From assembly GCA_032622095.1 (NCBI GenBank), contig CP136068.1, forward strand, positions 122,395,989 through 122,459,988: a DNA stretch of 64,000 bases, written 5' to 3'. Position numbers and translations under genes: made by a program. The stretch comes from Siphonodentalium dalli (lineage: Eukaryota > Mollusca > Scaphopoda > Gadilida > Siphonodentaliidae). Under the pieces are notes generated by a model. That model did not search any database. It was given only the letters and a program-made list of their open reading frames with translations, and was not told the DNA's origin. Within the stretch, counting starts at the first letter, position 1; each line of letters opens with the position of its first letter. This document shows positions 10,293 through 21,948 of this stretch, piece after piece.

Positions 10293-10530
10293 AGATTTAA
10301 TGTCATTACGTGGGCCCATACTGTTGAATTCTTGGCATATAATATGAATGTTGTGGTATATATGGACCCTCCGGCATTGGGACATGACACAGGTACAGTT
10401 AACTTAAGTGATGTTCTGTGTGGGCTCCAATTTGGAGTTCAATATTATAAGGGCCCAGTTTAGAATTTTATGGGTCCATAGCTTTGAACTCTGGGCATAT
10501 AATATGAATATTGGGGGGGGGGGGCATGTC

Positions 10531-10781
10531 TCTATTCCGAAGGTTCACTATCCCGAAGGTCCACTATTCCGAAATTTCTCTGAATGTTCGCTATTCCGAA
10601 GGTTCACCAATCCGAAGGTTCGTTATTCCGAAGGTTCTGTGTTCCGAAGATTTTTGTTATTTTAAGGTTAATTCTATATTCTAAAGTATTTAGAGGGTTC
10701 ATTATCACGAAGATTCTTTTTATGAAGGAAATAACTTAAAACATTAAATGTGATTTTGTTTTGTTTTCGCGGGTTTTCTTG
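10531..10781 (+). repeat. Duplicated block with 15-bp minisatellite, copy 2
   Basis: About eight degenerate units of CTATTCCGAAGGTTC (10531-10650) followed by the same tail as copy 1. It is preceded by a 12-base G run (10513-10524) and by a local direct repeat of 'catataatatgaat' (10335 and 10496). Confidence 0.75.
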
Positions 10782-10911
10782 TTATACAATGTTGTGTACA
10801 GTAGGGGTTTTCTTGTACTCGTCCAGGTTGTGGTGAAAAGGCATATTGGCCTCGAAGCCATGCGTCTCGTCAAATATGACTTTTCACCACAACCTGGACC
10901 CGTACAAGAAA

Positions 10912-11427
10912 TTGGGACGCGTGTAAGTTTTCGCGCATATGTTCGGCGTGTTCATGTAAGACTGCGGTCGCTTGGGTTGTGTGATGCGTCATGCGTGATG
11001 TGTGGTTTTTTTGCATGTATTTGGTCGGATGCGGAAGTTCGTCTGTATGCATTGTATGTGAGACTTATTGTCTTTTGTTTTACTATTTTGTGTCATATTG
11101 TCTTCCAACTGTATATGTGTTACAACTTTGTATGTATGCCTTTTGCTAGCTCTTCATTTCTGGAGAAAATAAAGATATATATATAATAACTTTATATTGT
11201 TTTACAGATCTTCATGACTTTTCACATGAGCCTAAATACGAATGCCTTGAGTCACTTTAAGGTTTTGATGCCACGTGCGTACTGAAGTGATGATCGATGG
11301 CGTGACACTACAGGCTGGATACACAATAATTGCTTCTGTTAATCGAAACAGTTCATACTGATCCATGCCCAGACAACTCCTGGCCCCGAGCATGACAAGT
11401 TGATTGATTCGATGTGGTTCATAAGGG
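10912..11427 (+). other. T/G-rich stretch ending in AATAAA
   Basis: A frame spanning 10761-11186 crosses the hairpin and is not recognisable. The end 'ctggagaaaataaagatatatatata' looks like a polyadenylation signal with a simple tail, as at retroelement 3' ends, but no supporting coding motif was found. Confidence 0.25.
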
Positions 11428-12470
11428 CTTCCGCTGCAGACATGCCTCCACCTATCCCTTTTGCGCAACATTAAAGCCACAGACAACAAAATATAGAGAA
11501 AGCTCACAACTGGTGGCCAAATCCAAAGGGATATAATGCACTCAATAACCGCGTGACTCATGTGTACTCACGTTCATTTTACTTTAACATTGGCCAGGTT
11601 TAGATTTAGCAACATCGAACTTCGCCTGTCAAGCATATACGAGCTATATAAGACCATATGTGTGGCCAAAAAAACTCCATCAATAGTAGCTGAACTATAA
11701 TCTATATATCTATAATGCGACGTTCCCATGACACCCGACTGAATTATTGAATGAGTTGCTCCCTCCCCTCATATAATATGGACTATAAATTGGAACATTT
11801 AATTAAAAGAGACTTAACGAAGTTATAGAAATTTGTCACCTGTTTTCAAATTTCCACGTAGAAGTGAGAAAAATGCTCTAAATTGTTACCATATCAGGAA
11901 ATAATGATGGTCAGTGGGCGCCCTTTTTATTATGTCATGTATATACAAAGGATTCTGGGTTTAAAGAGGTTGATTGATTCGTTGCAGTTCATAGTTCATA
12001 AGGGGTTCCGCTGCAGAAATTCTTCGCGTCTACTTTTTGTGCTATATTGGACCCATAGACAACAAAATAGAGATAGCTAGCTTACCGGTGGTCAACTCCA
12101 AAACCATATATACGTGTACCGCACTCCATATAACCGCGTGACACATGTGTACTCGCGAGCTTCCACTTCAGAAATGTCTCGTCTGCTTTTTGTGCCATAT
12201 TAGACCCATGGACAACAAAATAGAGATAACTAGCTACCGGTGGTCAACTCCAAATCCATATATACGTATACCGCACTCCATATAACCGCGTGACACATGT
12301 GTACTTGCGAGCTTCCACTTCAGACAGTCTCTCGTATCCTTTTTGCGCAACATTAGAGCCACAGACAACAACATATCGGGAAAGCTCACTAATGGTGGCC
12401 AACTCCAAACGGATATAACCCACTCAATAACCACGTGACCCATGTGTACTCACGTTCATGTTACTTTAAC
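11428..12470 (+). repeat. 153-bp tandem repeat, about four dispersed/tandem units
   Basis: Units begin with TTCC(G/A)CT(G/T)CAG and contain 'acccatagacaacaaaatag', 'ggtggtcaactccaaa' and 'ataaccgcgtgacacatgtg'. Clear units are at 11428-11580, 12008-12160, 12161-12313 and 12314-12470, plus a partial at 12998-13075. Spacing of the last three is 153 bp. The interval 11581-12007 shows no repeat unit and no gene. Confidence 0.75.
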
Positions 12471-12569
12471 ATTTGCGTGTCTCGTCCAATATGACTTTTC
12501 ACCACAACCTGGACTCGTACAAGAAAAACACATACTGTACACAACATTGTATAATAACTTTATAATAAG

Positions 12570-12997
12570 TACACTGTTAAAAATGTCCGTTCTCAAACTC
12601 TACAGAGTTCCGGAAAATTGCTGTCGGCTTTATGTACCCTAAGGGTTACGGAACATTGTACCATTTCATTGCCATCTGTTATGTACCGCTATGGAACAAA
12701 GTTCCATATTCATAGGACCTAGGGACATATAGGACCGTAAAGACACTGGTAAATATTCCTTAACTTTGCGGGACTACGTGCCGGCAGCAATTACCGTTTA
12801 ATTCATTTTCTAACAGTGTACTGACACTAAGAAGAAAGTTGTCATACTTGTACTTGTTGATGATAATAATTATTAGTATCCACCCCTTAACTAACACTAT
12901 AGTTCTGATCGGTCAAAAGCCGTCACATTATAATCCGGCAAAAAATCATAATGGACTCCCGAAAGTCATATTGGACTCGAATCGAGACCAACATGAC
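12570..12997 (+). repeat. Dispersed repeat E, copy 2, carrying a TA-flanked MITE
   Basis: Second copy of 9357-9787. The MITE part is 12572-12818 (CACTGTTAAAAATG to TAACAGTG, TA on both sides). Confidence 0.75.
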
Positions 12998-13090
12998 CAA
13001 CTCCAAACGGATATAACTCACTCAATAACCACGTTACCCATGTGTACTCGCGTTCGTGTTACTTTAACATTTGCCAGGTTTGGATTTGGA

Positions 13091-13165
13091 AAATGGGTCG
13101 TTTGTTGAACTTATTATCTGAATATTTCCTGTGGGATAACTACTCGCCAATGATGCTTTGGTATA
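13091..13165 (+). repeat. Partial copy of hairpin repeat H
   Basis: Shares TGTTGAACTTATTATCTGAA and 'gggataactactcgccaatga' with the hairpins at 39273 and 54444. Only the right arm is present here. Confidence 0.55.
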
Positions 13166-13220
13166 GAAAGCGTATAGAGACACTAACATGTATATATAGC
13201 GCACTTTATTGCTCCATACG

Positions 13221-13609
13221 TTAACCCTTTACCCAACAAAACGGTCAAAACCGGCCAAATAAAGCTTCAACAGCCTAAAATATCTTCGGTCTGTCTCAAT
13301 AGAACCATACAAATATGGATATCATTGGAACCGGCTCCTTGACCACATTGTGATAGTTACAGTTATGCCCTGTGCCAATGCATTCTCTTATATATGCGAG
13401 TCGACCATAGGTCGCCTCGCATATATAAGAGAATGCATTGGCCTAAAAAAAACATTTTTTACCATTTTTTCTTACATTCTTTAACAATTTTATAATTTTT
13501 AATGTGTTAAGCCAATGCATTCTCTTATATATGCGAGGCGACCTATGGTCGACTCGCATATATAAGAGAATGCATTGGCACAGGGCCCTTCTGTTGGGTA
13601 AAGGGTTAA
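13221..13609 (+). mobile_element. MITE family A, copy 3
   Basis: TTAA on both sides, CCCTTTACCCAACA / TGTTGGGTAAAGGG termini and both 67-bp hairpins intact. Very close to the other copies. Confidence 0.92.
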
Positions 13610-14929
13610 GGATTCACGATTGAAGGGGGGTTAATGTTCGACGATAAAGGTCTGATCCCACCTGACGTCACGACAACGACATGACGCGGTGAATTAAGGT
13701 CGAACGGCACAACAACCACGACTGAAGTAAATTGGTTCTTTCTCATCTGATGTTAGCCATATCTTTCGTCGATGGTGGTTGACCAACTGGCAATGCTAAC
13801 TATTATATAACTACTTACAAACATAATGCATGTCAACGTGTTCAATATTGTGTTATATTATACGCTAAGCAATATGACTAAGAGTTTGATCTTAAATGGT
13901 ACACGTAACCCGTTTAGGCTTGGTGCGCCTGTCGTCTCCAGTCCAATCACAATATGCTGTTCTGTTGTCGATGGGATATTGTTGAGACAATCAATTTATT
14001 TAATTTCTGGTATTTGTAGCTTTGATTTGTATCACAAACGTGTCCTAAGCCAAAGCAGAGTATGCACCCCTGCCTTTTTTCAACAGGCATCCGAGCTTTA
14101 GGACTTTCTAACTTGACACCCCTAATGTTGGAAAGTTCAACGAAATATGTGTTAACTTTCATTTATTTAACATACATGTATACGTAATACACCATTCACT
14201 GATGCATTATGTCTAAATATATATATGATAATCAAATACACAACCTGAGCGTATGCGCATAGAATTTACCATATATGTATATACACGTATGTACTCTGTA
14301 TATCAACATGATGATGAAATGAATAAAATTGGAAGAAAAAAATTATCACCAAACGAGCATTTCGTTTTCGTCGTTTCCTGATAAATTAAAAATAAAAAGA
14401 GTTTGTGTCACTTAAGTGGGACAAGTTAAAATGTTACAGTTGACACATTTATATGACTTCGTGTACCGATTTCGGATTATATATCATAATATATAAATAT
14501 TACAGTATTCCGTGCATTTTTCGACCCATCCTGTTCATCAGAATGTGAGATTTGTTTTGCATCTGCATGTCATCGAGCTGGAAATTTAGGCCTAACTCAA
14601 ACCTCTATGAAATCTTTAATTCCTATTTTGAAGGTTGTGGGAGACACGGCGAATAATGGCATTCAAATGTGCACGCATCACTTGATGCTGATGCATTGGG
14701 AGCTATATTCTGACAGAAACTGGACACAGAAATAGATTTTTCGCGCTCGGTGCCACCAACAACACCTCAGAATCAGTAAATCCGCACATAGCTGCCAGTA
14801 GAACCACGAGATTTATCTTCGACCAGTTTTGTAGGTAAGTCGATGATATGATTGTCATGATTCGAATGTATTCACCTCCTATACACAGCCAATACAATGC
14901 AGGAACAACATAGACCTTATTTGCTAGAC
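13610..14929. other. Mostly unassigned intergenic DNA
   Basis: No gene called. The minus-strand frame 14703-14972 has two hydrophobic stretches (for example INLVVLLAAMCG) and is open for 89 codons, but its start lies inside an inverted repeat and I cannot match it to a family. A plus-strand AG|GTAAGT at about 14832-14839 is a good-looking donor without a convincing exon. Confidence 0.4.
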
Positions 14930-15245
14930 TGCAGATAGTGTGTCTGTCATTTGCTAACATCACCAAATTCACCCTCTGGGGACCTCATTCTGCTTAGGCC
15001 TCATCATCTGTGAAGTATCTATACTCTCAAACTAACATTGTTTTTAGTTTCTACTTCCCTAATTTGCAGAAGTTAAAATGCATAATCTAGGTGACTATTG
15101 GGTGAATATCACCAACTGCAACAGGGGAAATTCAATCTGGTCACAGGTATCCCATATAGTAGTAGAGGTATCCAGACAGTGAATTTGGTGATGCTATAGC
15201 ACGCCGTACGGGATAGCGCTTCTAATTTCACCCTCTGATGACTAA
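14930..15245. repeat. Inverted-repeat element family I, copy 1
   Basis: Arms 'catcaccaaattcaccctct' near 14962 and 'gtgaatttggtgatgc' near 15180, with 'ggggacctcattctgc' and 'tgtgtctgtcatttgc' at the outer side. The same words recur in two hairpins at 31277-31725. Confidence 0.6.
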
Positions 15246-15339
15246 TTCACCATGTTTCGAAAGCGCTAAGTTAGCGACACACGGTACCGGGGGGGGGGGC
15301 AATTTTTGCCCATCGAAGTGTAAAATGTAGATCTGGGAG

Positions 15340-15479
15340 AGCGGTAATTTGACACTTTGATGGGCTGGTGAAATAGTGCACACAAGAGATACCAGTATTT
15401 CCCCCTGGCGGGGGGGGGGGCAGATTGCTCCTCGACTTTTTAGAGTGCAGCACCAGGCATGGGGTCGCCTATAATGTGT
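15340..15479 (+). repeat. Left flank of the 59-bp array, duplicated on the right
   Basis: Shares 'gatgggct', 'tgcacacaagagat', a G or C homopolymer, and 'ggggtcgcctataatgtg' with 16998-17150. G runs of 11 occur at 15289-15299 and 15410-15420. The shared block ends with the first bases of an array unit, so the array looks like an expansion inside an older repeat. Confidence 0.6.
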
Positions 15480-16714
15480 CAACCAACTCAACTTGCATCA
15501 CCTACCCGATACCTTGTATCCTACGAATAACACATTCTCAAACAAGTCAACTTACATCACCTACCCGATACCTTGTATCCTACGAATAACACTTTCCCAA
15601 CCAACTCAACTTGCATCACCGACCCGATACCTTGTATCCTACGAATAACACATTCCCAACCAATTCAACTTGCATCACCTATATACCCGATACCTTGTAT
15701 CCTACGAATAACACATTCTCAAACAAGTCAACTTACATCACCTACCCGATACCTTGTATCCTACGAATAACACTTTCCCAACCAACTCAACTTGCATCAC
15801 CGACTCGATACCTTGTATCCTACGAATAACACATTCCCAACCAATTCAACTTGCATCACCTATATACCCGATACCTTGTATCCTACGAATAACACATTCC
15901 CAACCAACTCAACTTGCATCACCAACCCGATACCGTGTATCCTACAAATAACACATTCCCAAACCAACTCAACTTGCATCACCTACCCGATACCTTGTAT
16001 CCTACGAATAACACATTCCCAACCAACTCAACTTGCATCACCTACCCGATACCGTGTATCTTACGATTAACACATTCCCAACCAACTCAACTTGCATCAC
16101 CTATATACCCGATACCTTGCATCCTACGAATAACACATTCCCAATCAACTCAACTTGCATCACCTATATACCCGATACCTTGTATCCTACGAATAACACA
16201 TTCCCAAACAAGTCAACTTACATCACCTATATACCCGATACCTTGTATCCTACGAATAACACATTCCCAACCAACTCAACTTGCATCACCTATATACCCG
16301 ATACCTTGTATCCTATACGAATAACACATTCCCAAACAAGTCAACTTACATGATCTACCCGATACCTTGTATCCTACGAATAACACATTCCCAACCAACT
16401 CAACTTGCATCACCAACCCGATACCGTGTATCCTACAAATAACACATTCCCAACCAACTCAACTTGCATCACCTACCCGATACCTTGTATCCTACGAATA
16501 ACACATTCCCAACCAACTCAACTTGCATCACCTATATACCCGATACCTTGCATCCTACGAATAACACATTCCCAATCAACTCAACTTGCATCACCTATAT
16601 ACCCGATACCTTGTATCCTACGAATAACACATTCCCAAACAAGTCAACTTACATCACCTATATACCCGATACCTTGTATCCTATGAATAACACATTCCCA
16701 AATAAGTCAATTGC
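15480..16714 (+). repeat. Minisatellite, ~20 units of 59/63 bp
   Basis: The unit runs CAACCAACTCAACTTGCATC, ACCTACCCGATACCTTGTAT, CCTACGAATAACACATTCC; the longer variant has an extra TATA before CCCG. I count 20 GATACC words. Higher-order structure is visible: a three-unit pattern repeats at the left, and diagnostic variants (GATACCGTG with CTACAAAT; CCTTGCATCC) recur seven to eight units apart. Overlapping open frames appear on the plus strand, but the unit length is not a multiple of three and the frames shift, so I read them as by-products. Confidence 0.92.
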
Positions 16715-16738
16715 AATAGCATTTCCATGGGAGGCACT

Positions 16739-16953
16739 TTAACCCTTTCAGTGCCAAGTCCGACTTTTGTATCAACCCATATTTCCTTGATAATTTTTCA
16801 AATTTATTTATTATAATAATGTGATACATTGATGGAAAGAGCTCTTAGAGCTCTTTCCATCAATGTATCACATTATTATAATCAATAAATTTGAAAAATT
16901 ATCAAGGAAATATGGGTTGATACAAAAATCGGACTTGGCACTGGAAGGGTTAA
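16739..16953. mobile_element. 215-bp near-perfect palindrome, TTAA-flanked foldback
   Basis: TTAACCCTTTCAGTGCCAAG at the left pairs with its complement at the right. The two ~107-base arms differ at only three positions, and the centre GAGCTCTTAGAGCTC leaves virtually no loop. TTAA plus CCCTTT termini place it with piggyBac-type MITEs, related at the tip to family A but otherwise different. Confidence 0.85.
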
Positions 16954-16997
16954 ACCCCCGTTCAATGCGAGATTGATCTTGTGTAGTTAACCATCCA

Positions 16998-17175
16998 TTG
17001 GAGAGGCAACTTAGCACTATGATGGGCTCGTGGAATTGTGCACACAAGAGATGCCGATATTGCCCCCCCCCCCCTGCATGCGGGGAAGGGGACATATTGC
17101 CCCTTGACGTTTAGTAGTGTAGCCGACCAGGTAAGGGGTCGCCTATAATGTGTCAACCAACTCAACTTGCATCAT
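16998..17175 (+). repeat. Right flank copy of the array-bearing repeat
   Basis: Direct counterpart of 15340-15500, including 'ggggtcgcctataatgtg', 'tcaaccaactcaacttgcat' and a C run of 12 (17063-17074). Confidence 0.6.
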
Positions 17176-17201
17176 ATACTAGTACCCGATCGCGGGGGAC
17201 A

Positions 17202-17560
17202 TTTTACGGTAGTTTTAAACATGAGTTAAGTTTGGAAATATACCTTAAGATTGTTCCCCAAGACATGGCATTTTCTGTTATAAAGTTAAGAACAGCTAAC
17301 CATAGACTCCCAATTGAGACATCTCGGTGGGAGAAGAACAAAAAGAAGAAAAGACAACAAATAAGGAATCCCAAATATGTTTTAAAGATGTCGGGGACGA
17401 ATATCATTTCACTTTAACGTGCGAGGCACTGACCGACACCCGCTGTAAATACTTACCAAAACTATACCACGAGCAACCGAGTAATAGCAAACTGATAGAC
17501 TTGCTTCAATGTGAAGACAGAAGCGCTTTGAAACAGCTTGCTATATTCACAAAATTATGA
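17202..17560 (+). pseudogene. Frameshifted LINE C-terminal fragment
   Basis: Two plus-strand frames together give the tail of a LINE reverse-transcriptase protein. Frame 1 (to about 17338) shows LRTANHRLPIE followed by RWE, the usual 'R..H.L.IE.GR' segment. Frame 2 (from about 17340 to the stop at 17558-17560) shows DVGDEYHFTLTC and YLPKLYHEQPS, matching the Cys/His knuckle and following helix of such proteins. At least one frameshift near 17340, at an A-rich spot, separates them, so it is a decayed copy. This differs from the fragment at 7173-8012 and is probably another LINE lineage. Confidence 0.7.
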
Positions 17561-17610
17561 TTGACTAAACTAAACGACAAGCCTAGCTGATGACAAAGAC
17601 AGCGACTATA

Positions 17611-18032
17611 TATGACGAATATGATGATGACGATGTTGGCGATTACGATGATATAGTGGTGACAATGATATGCAACCGCGATAACGATGATGGCAACGGG
17701 ACGATGATAGCGACGAGACGATGACAACTGTGACTATGAGAAGGATGATTATGATGTTGTTCACGTTGTTGATGATGGCGATGATGACGATAATGATAAC
17801 GACGATGACGACGGCGAGGACGATGATGATGGTGATGATGATGACTATTATTATGATGATGACAGACAATGAATATATACATGCTGATGTTGAAACACTC
17901 GCGACGATTATGGCGCGTAGGATGATGATGGTGGTAGTGGTGATGATGATGATGGCGACGACGTCGGCGACGACGATGATGATGATGATGGCAATGAGGA
18001 TGATGATTACGACGAAGGCGACGACGACAAAG

Positions 18033-18064
<32 letters not shown>

Positions 18065-18190
18065 GATGATGATGATGATGACGACGATGATGACGATGAT
18101 GAAGATGATGATGATGATGATGATGAGGATGTTGTTGTTGCCGAAGATGATGATGATGGTGATGATGATGATGATGATGATGATGATGAC
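17611..18190 (+). repeat. GAT/GAC trinucleotide expansion, ~580 bp
   Basis: Imperfect ATG/ACG triplets for nearly 600 bases, purest at 18030-18130 and 18160-18188. Long open frames on both strands (poly-Met/Thr, poly-Ile, poly-Ser) are artefacts of the triplet period. It lies between the LINE stop codon and its polyadenylation signal. Confidence 0.95.
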
Positions 18191-18335
18191 GTAGAACACG
18201 ACGAATGACACTTACGGACCTCGAACGCCAAACGCAACGGCCATACTAACATTGTGTACATAGCTCTGTATATACGTTTTTCACTCTGTATCTCATACAA
18301 TTTATATGATTGAGTGAAATAAAGCAATTCAATTC
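18191..18335 (+). other. LINE 3' end with AATAAA and (CAATT) tail
   Basis: The sequence ends 'gattgagtgaaataaag' followed by CAATTCAATTC, with AATAAA at 18318-18323. Short CAATT-type tails are common at LINE 3' ends, and this is the natural end of the fragment beginning at 17202. Confidence 0.5.
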
Positions 18336-19581
18336 ACAATTCACATAACTTGTATCATACGAAAGACACATTTACAAACTAATAACAACAACTCGTGCGA
18401 TTGTTGTCCGCAGCGCGTGGGGTCGTATTTCTAGAAAGCATCTGTAAATTATTTATTTTTAAAAGCTACGTAATTATGAGCAATGAGTGGAATGCTAGTG
18501 TGGTTTGTGTAATTATGTTGTCTCTGTTAGTAATGCACGTAAATCGAGTAAATCTCATCACATTCCAGCCATTTCTGAACAATCCAACCGAGTTCGTTTA
18601 TACCTGTTTTCGTGTGAACATGTCGGTATGAAGAGGTCAAACATCTCTGGCATATAGGGTACGTTCACACGATGGCAAATTTGCATGGCAGTTTTTTTCA
18701 GGCATTTCGTCGTAGAGGGCTGTATTGTGCTAAGATATAGGAACGACAACCTATTTCCAACTTCCGCACATGTGTACATGCCTCGCCGTTTACAACACAT
18801 AGTGGCTGTTTTGTTTTTGTTTTAATTTTAATTTAAATTTTTGTTTTTAGAAAAACGCACCATTCGGACTCGGAAAAATTTAAATAAATAAACAAAATAA
18901 ATAAATTTCAATATATCTACAGGGATAAAGGCCATGCTAATTACATAACAAACTACCATAATTGATCTATTTAACTTTAAATCGATGTAAAAGTTCCTTT
19001 GTAACAAAAAGTAAGATTTTATGCGACTTTTGGACCGAAACATCAAATTTCACAGTAAGTACTATAGTTAGCAAATCAGTACAATTTCAACCTACGGTTG
19101 AAATTCCCCAACTGTTAAGAACATTTGACCAAACCCCCTGTCTCTGGGATAGCCAGGGTGATATAGCGTACATAACGCATATTTAAACGGCCAGGCGTAT
19201 AAAGCATGCAAATTTTTGTAACATTATAGTGAACTCTAAGCCTTTCCCATTACGGGCGCGATGATAGATGCTCGCTTCCGAATGCTTCCTCCGAATATAA
19301 TAGCACGATTGTGTGTATATTACAACTATCGTGGCGCAGGACTAGTCTGACAATAATCTGTTTCCCATTACAGTTCCAAATCGATCTATCATCTTCGTTA
19401 AGTGATATTTAAATGTTTAAAATAGAATGATGCGATATCGATTCCGACGTCTTCCTATTAGAATAGATGAATGTATAGAGTGCAACGTCCAGAATGTTAC
19501 ACGGCCAGTTAGCTAAAGATCATGGCACATATCCGTCAACATGACAAAAGAACGCGGGAGATTGTCCACTCCACCGCGTGG
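18336..19581. other. Intergenic, nothing recognised
   Basis: AT-rich with short unrecognised frames on both strands. No repeat partner found elsewhere in the window. Confidence 0.5.
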
Positions 19582-19981
19582 TTAACCCTTTATCCAACAA
19601 ACCGGCCAAAACCGGCCAAATAAAGCTTCAACAGCCTAAAATATCTTCGGTCTGTCTCAATAGAACCATACACATATGGATATCATTGGAACCGGCTCCT
19701 TGACCACATTGTGATAGTTACAGTTATGCCCTGTGCCAATGCATTCTCTTATATATGCGAGTCGACCATAGGTCGCCTCGCATATATAAGAGAATGCATT
19801 GGCCTAAAAAAAATCTTTTTTTAACACTTTTTACCATTTTTTCTTACATTCTTTAACAATTTTATAATTTTTGATGTGTTAAGCCAATGCATTCTCTTAT
19901 ATATGCGAGGCGACCTATGGTCGACTCGCATATATAAAAGAATGCATTGGCACAGGGCCCTTCTGTTGGGTAAAGGGTTAG
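19582..19981 (+). mobile_element. MITE family A, copy 4
   Basis: Left TTAA and CCCTTTATCC terminus, both hairpins, right GGGTAAAGGG followed by TTAG, so the right target copy has one substitution. Full length with the longer spacer. Confidence 0.9.
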
Positions 19982-20531
19982 GGATTTGCTAACCCATTTC
20001 CCACCAAATTTGATGGAGTAAAATCAAAGGATTCTGTTCACTTTTATTAGTAATCACAGCAACCAAACCCATTGATGCAACATTTAAAGATTATAAATCA
20101 TCGTGGATTATTTTAGAAATACAAAAATGTTAACTTTATTAGATGTTTTTAAAATATGTTTTTTTTTTTCGAACCCAAATTCAACAAACACAAAGTCCAT
20201 ATCTGAGAAAAAAATATGGCAATGTGTGCCGAACACTGTGAAGAACGATGAACAATAAAACAATATTCATATATATATCAATCGTTCTTTGATAATATTA
20301 CTAAGAACGATTTATCATGTCCTGATAACACATGAAAGCTGGTCGATGTTGGTAAATTTGATTTTTACATGCATATATGTACATGTGGATGTAAGACATA
20401 AAAAGAGGTTGCACCATGGGTTCTGGTATATATACCACACGGTGCCAATTTGAACCATTAGTATAGGACAGCACATCAATAAACAAAGGAGATTAACTCT
20501 GGGGAAAAATACGGTGACCACCAGCAGTTTA
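19982..20531. other. Intergenic spacer between opposed MITE copies
   Basis: No gene. Contains short complementary words AAGAACGAT / ATCGTTCTT around 20243-20291. Confidence 0.45.
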
Positions 20532-20931
20532 TTAACCCTTTACCCAACAGAAGGGCCCTGTGCCAATGCATTCTCTTATATATGCGAGTCGACCATAGAT
20601 CGCCTCGCATATATAAGAGAATGCATTGGCTTAACTCATTAAAAATTATAAAATTGTTAAAGAATGTAAGAAAAAATAGTAAAAAGTGTCAAAAAAAGAT
20701 TTTTTTTAGGCCAATGCATTCTCTTATATATGCGAGGCGACCTATGGTCGACTCGCATATATAAGAGAATGCATTGGCATAGGGCATAACTGTAACTATC
20801 ACAATGTGGTCAAGGAGCCGGTTCCAATGATATCCATATTTGTATGGTTCTATTGAGACAGACCGAAGATATTTTAGGCTGTTGAAGCTTTATTTGGCCG
20901 GTTTTGGCCGTTTTGTTGGGTAAAGGGTTAA
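20532..20931 (-). mobile_element. MITE family A, copy 5 (inverted)
   Basis: TTAA both sides; the GAAGGGCCCTG end is now on the left. Oriented opposite to copy 4, 550 bp away, so the two form a large inverted repeat. Confidence 0.92.
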
Positions 20932-21384
20932 AAGTTCTTGTGATGATAAAAATCCACTCCAAATGTCCATGGCTAATATATACTCCGACAGACAAAAACA
21001 AAAACGTTTTAGAATGAAAACAAATGCAAACAATACCATTGTCCAATCGTTTTAAAGCACTTTCAGTGGCGAATAGCCATGTCTAATTTAATTGAGATCC
21101 GATAACTATATATGGTTGAGATATCTGAAAAGACATAATACATTCTGCTCCACTAACATCTATATATGCACCAACGAGTCAAAGTCATCTCCTTATTACC
21201 AGGGCCGTTTATTGTAGCACTGCGCGAATATGGTTTCTTTTTATGGAAGAGGTTATTTCATCAGTGCGGAAATGGCCGAGTGGTTGAGAATGCAGATAAC
21301 CCGTGATATATACCCGAACAGACGGATGGAAGGAGAGACGTGATAAGTAAATCCAGCAAATGTGGTGTGGTTGTGATTCGGGGT
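20932..21384. other. Intergenic with tRNA-like head at 21266-21300
   Basis: 'gcggaaatggccgagtggtt' resembles the acceptor and D arm of a Leu/Ser tRNA and contains a good Pol III A box (TGGCCGAGTGG, 21273-21283). No anticodon arm or clear B box follows, so it is at best a SINE head or tRNA fragment. Confidence 0.35.
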
Positions 21385-21655
21385 ACGCTGGCGGATGTTG
21401 TAACAGCGTTATATTTTCTAAATTTTGATTTGAAAATAATTTAATTTAATTTAAAAACCAAATCTATTTTGTTAAATTGAGCAAGAAGTTCAATCTATAA
21501 AAAAATATCACAACAAAAAATGATATATATAGCCGGAGTCCTCGTCGGTTCTTTTTTAAATTTCTAAATGTTTACGACAGGGGCCTTTGCACAGGGGAGG
21601 TGACTCCGACGCTGAATAAAGGCTCCCAACAGGAGCTCGAGCCTGTTTCAGCTAG
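21385..21655 (+). mobile_element. Helitron-like element, 3' part
   Basis: Shares 'ccgacgctgaataa' and 'cctgtttcagctag' with the element ending at 5734. A terminal hairpin GCTCC-CAACA-GGAGC (21622-21636) precedes CTAG (21652-21655) and T. The 5' end was not found. Confidence 0.65.
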
Positions 21656-21948
21656 TATACATATAAGAGCCATGCCAGCTAACGTAAATCGGAATACCCC
21701 GCAGTCCCCGTTGTATTGAACGGCAGTTTTAGATGCAGTAAGCAAGATAAATAAAATATAAATTGGTAACACACAGGCAATAACGTATTCGGTATCCCAT
21801 TCATTTGTTTTATTATTTTCTGTTATTTAATTGCTAATGTTTTATTTACATTAATTGCAAGCATCGCGGTTTTTACCTCAATGAATCCCGACATGCACTG
21901 CTGATATATATTTTAAGGTTTACACCATTCACGTAACTGAAAGCTTGT

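Larger units (their letters stand above)
10783..12553. repeat. ~1.77-kb interval bounded by ~75-bp inverted repeats
   Basis: The sequence from 10783 (TATACAATGTTGTGTACAGT, then TTTTCTTGTAC and CCAGGTTGTGGTGAAAAG) recurs in inverted form ending at 12553. The left end also has a second, adjacent inverted arm, so 10808-10911 forms its own ~100-bp hairpin. The interval holds the 153-bp tandem repeats. It may be one element or a product of rearrangement. No transposase was seen. Confidence 0.5.

Noticed and set aside
10761-11186. 141-codon frame ending at an AATAAA
   Set aside because: It crosses two repeat blocks and a hairpin and shows no domain; at most the tail is a retroelement 3' end.
14703-14972. 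89-codon minus frame with hydrophobic stretches
   Set aside because: It begins inside inverted repeat I, and both strands are open here. A vague resemblance to channel membrane segments is not enough for a call.
15480-16714. CRISPR-like array
   Set aside because: Units are contiguous and similar throughout with no unique spacers; it is a minisatellite in animal DNA.
15573-16742. Several 65-136 codon frames with Thr/Ser/Pro-rich repeats
   Set aside because: They read through the 59/63-bp array, whose period shifts frame; no single frame is conserved.
17606-18327. Long frames of 106-201 codons (poly-Ile, poly-Ser, poly-Met)
   Set aside because: They are the six-frame shadow of the GAT triplet tract.
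21266-21300. Possible tRNA-Leu/Ser gene
   Set aside because: Only the 5' arm and A box are present; no anticodon stem or T arm follows.
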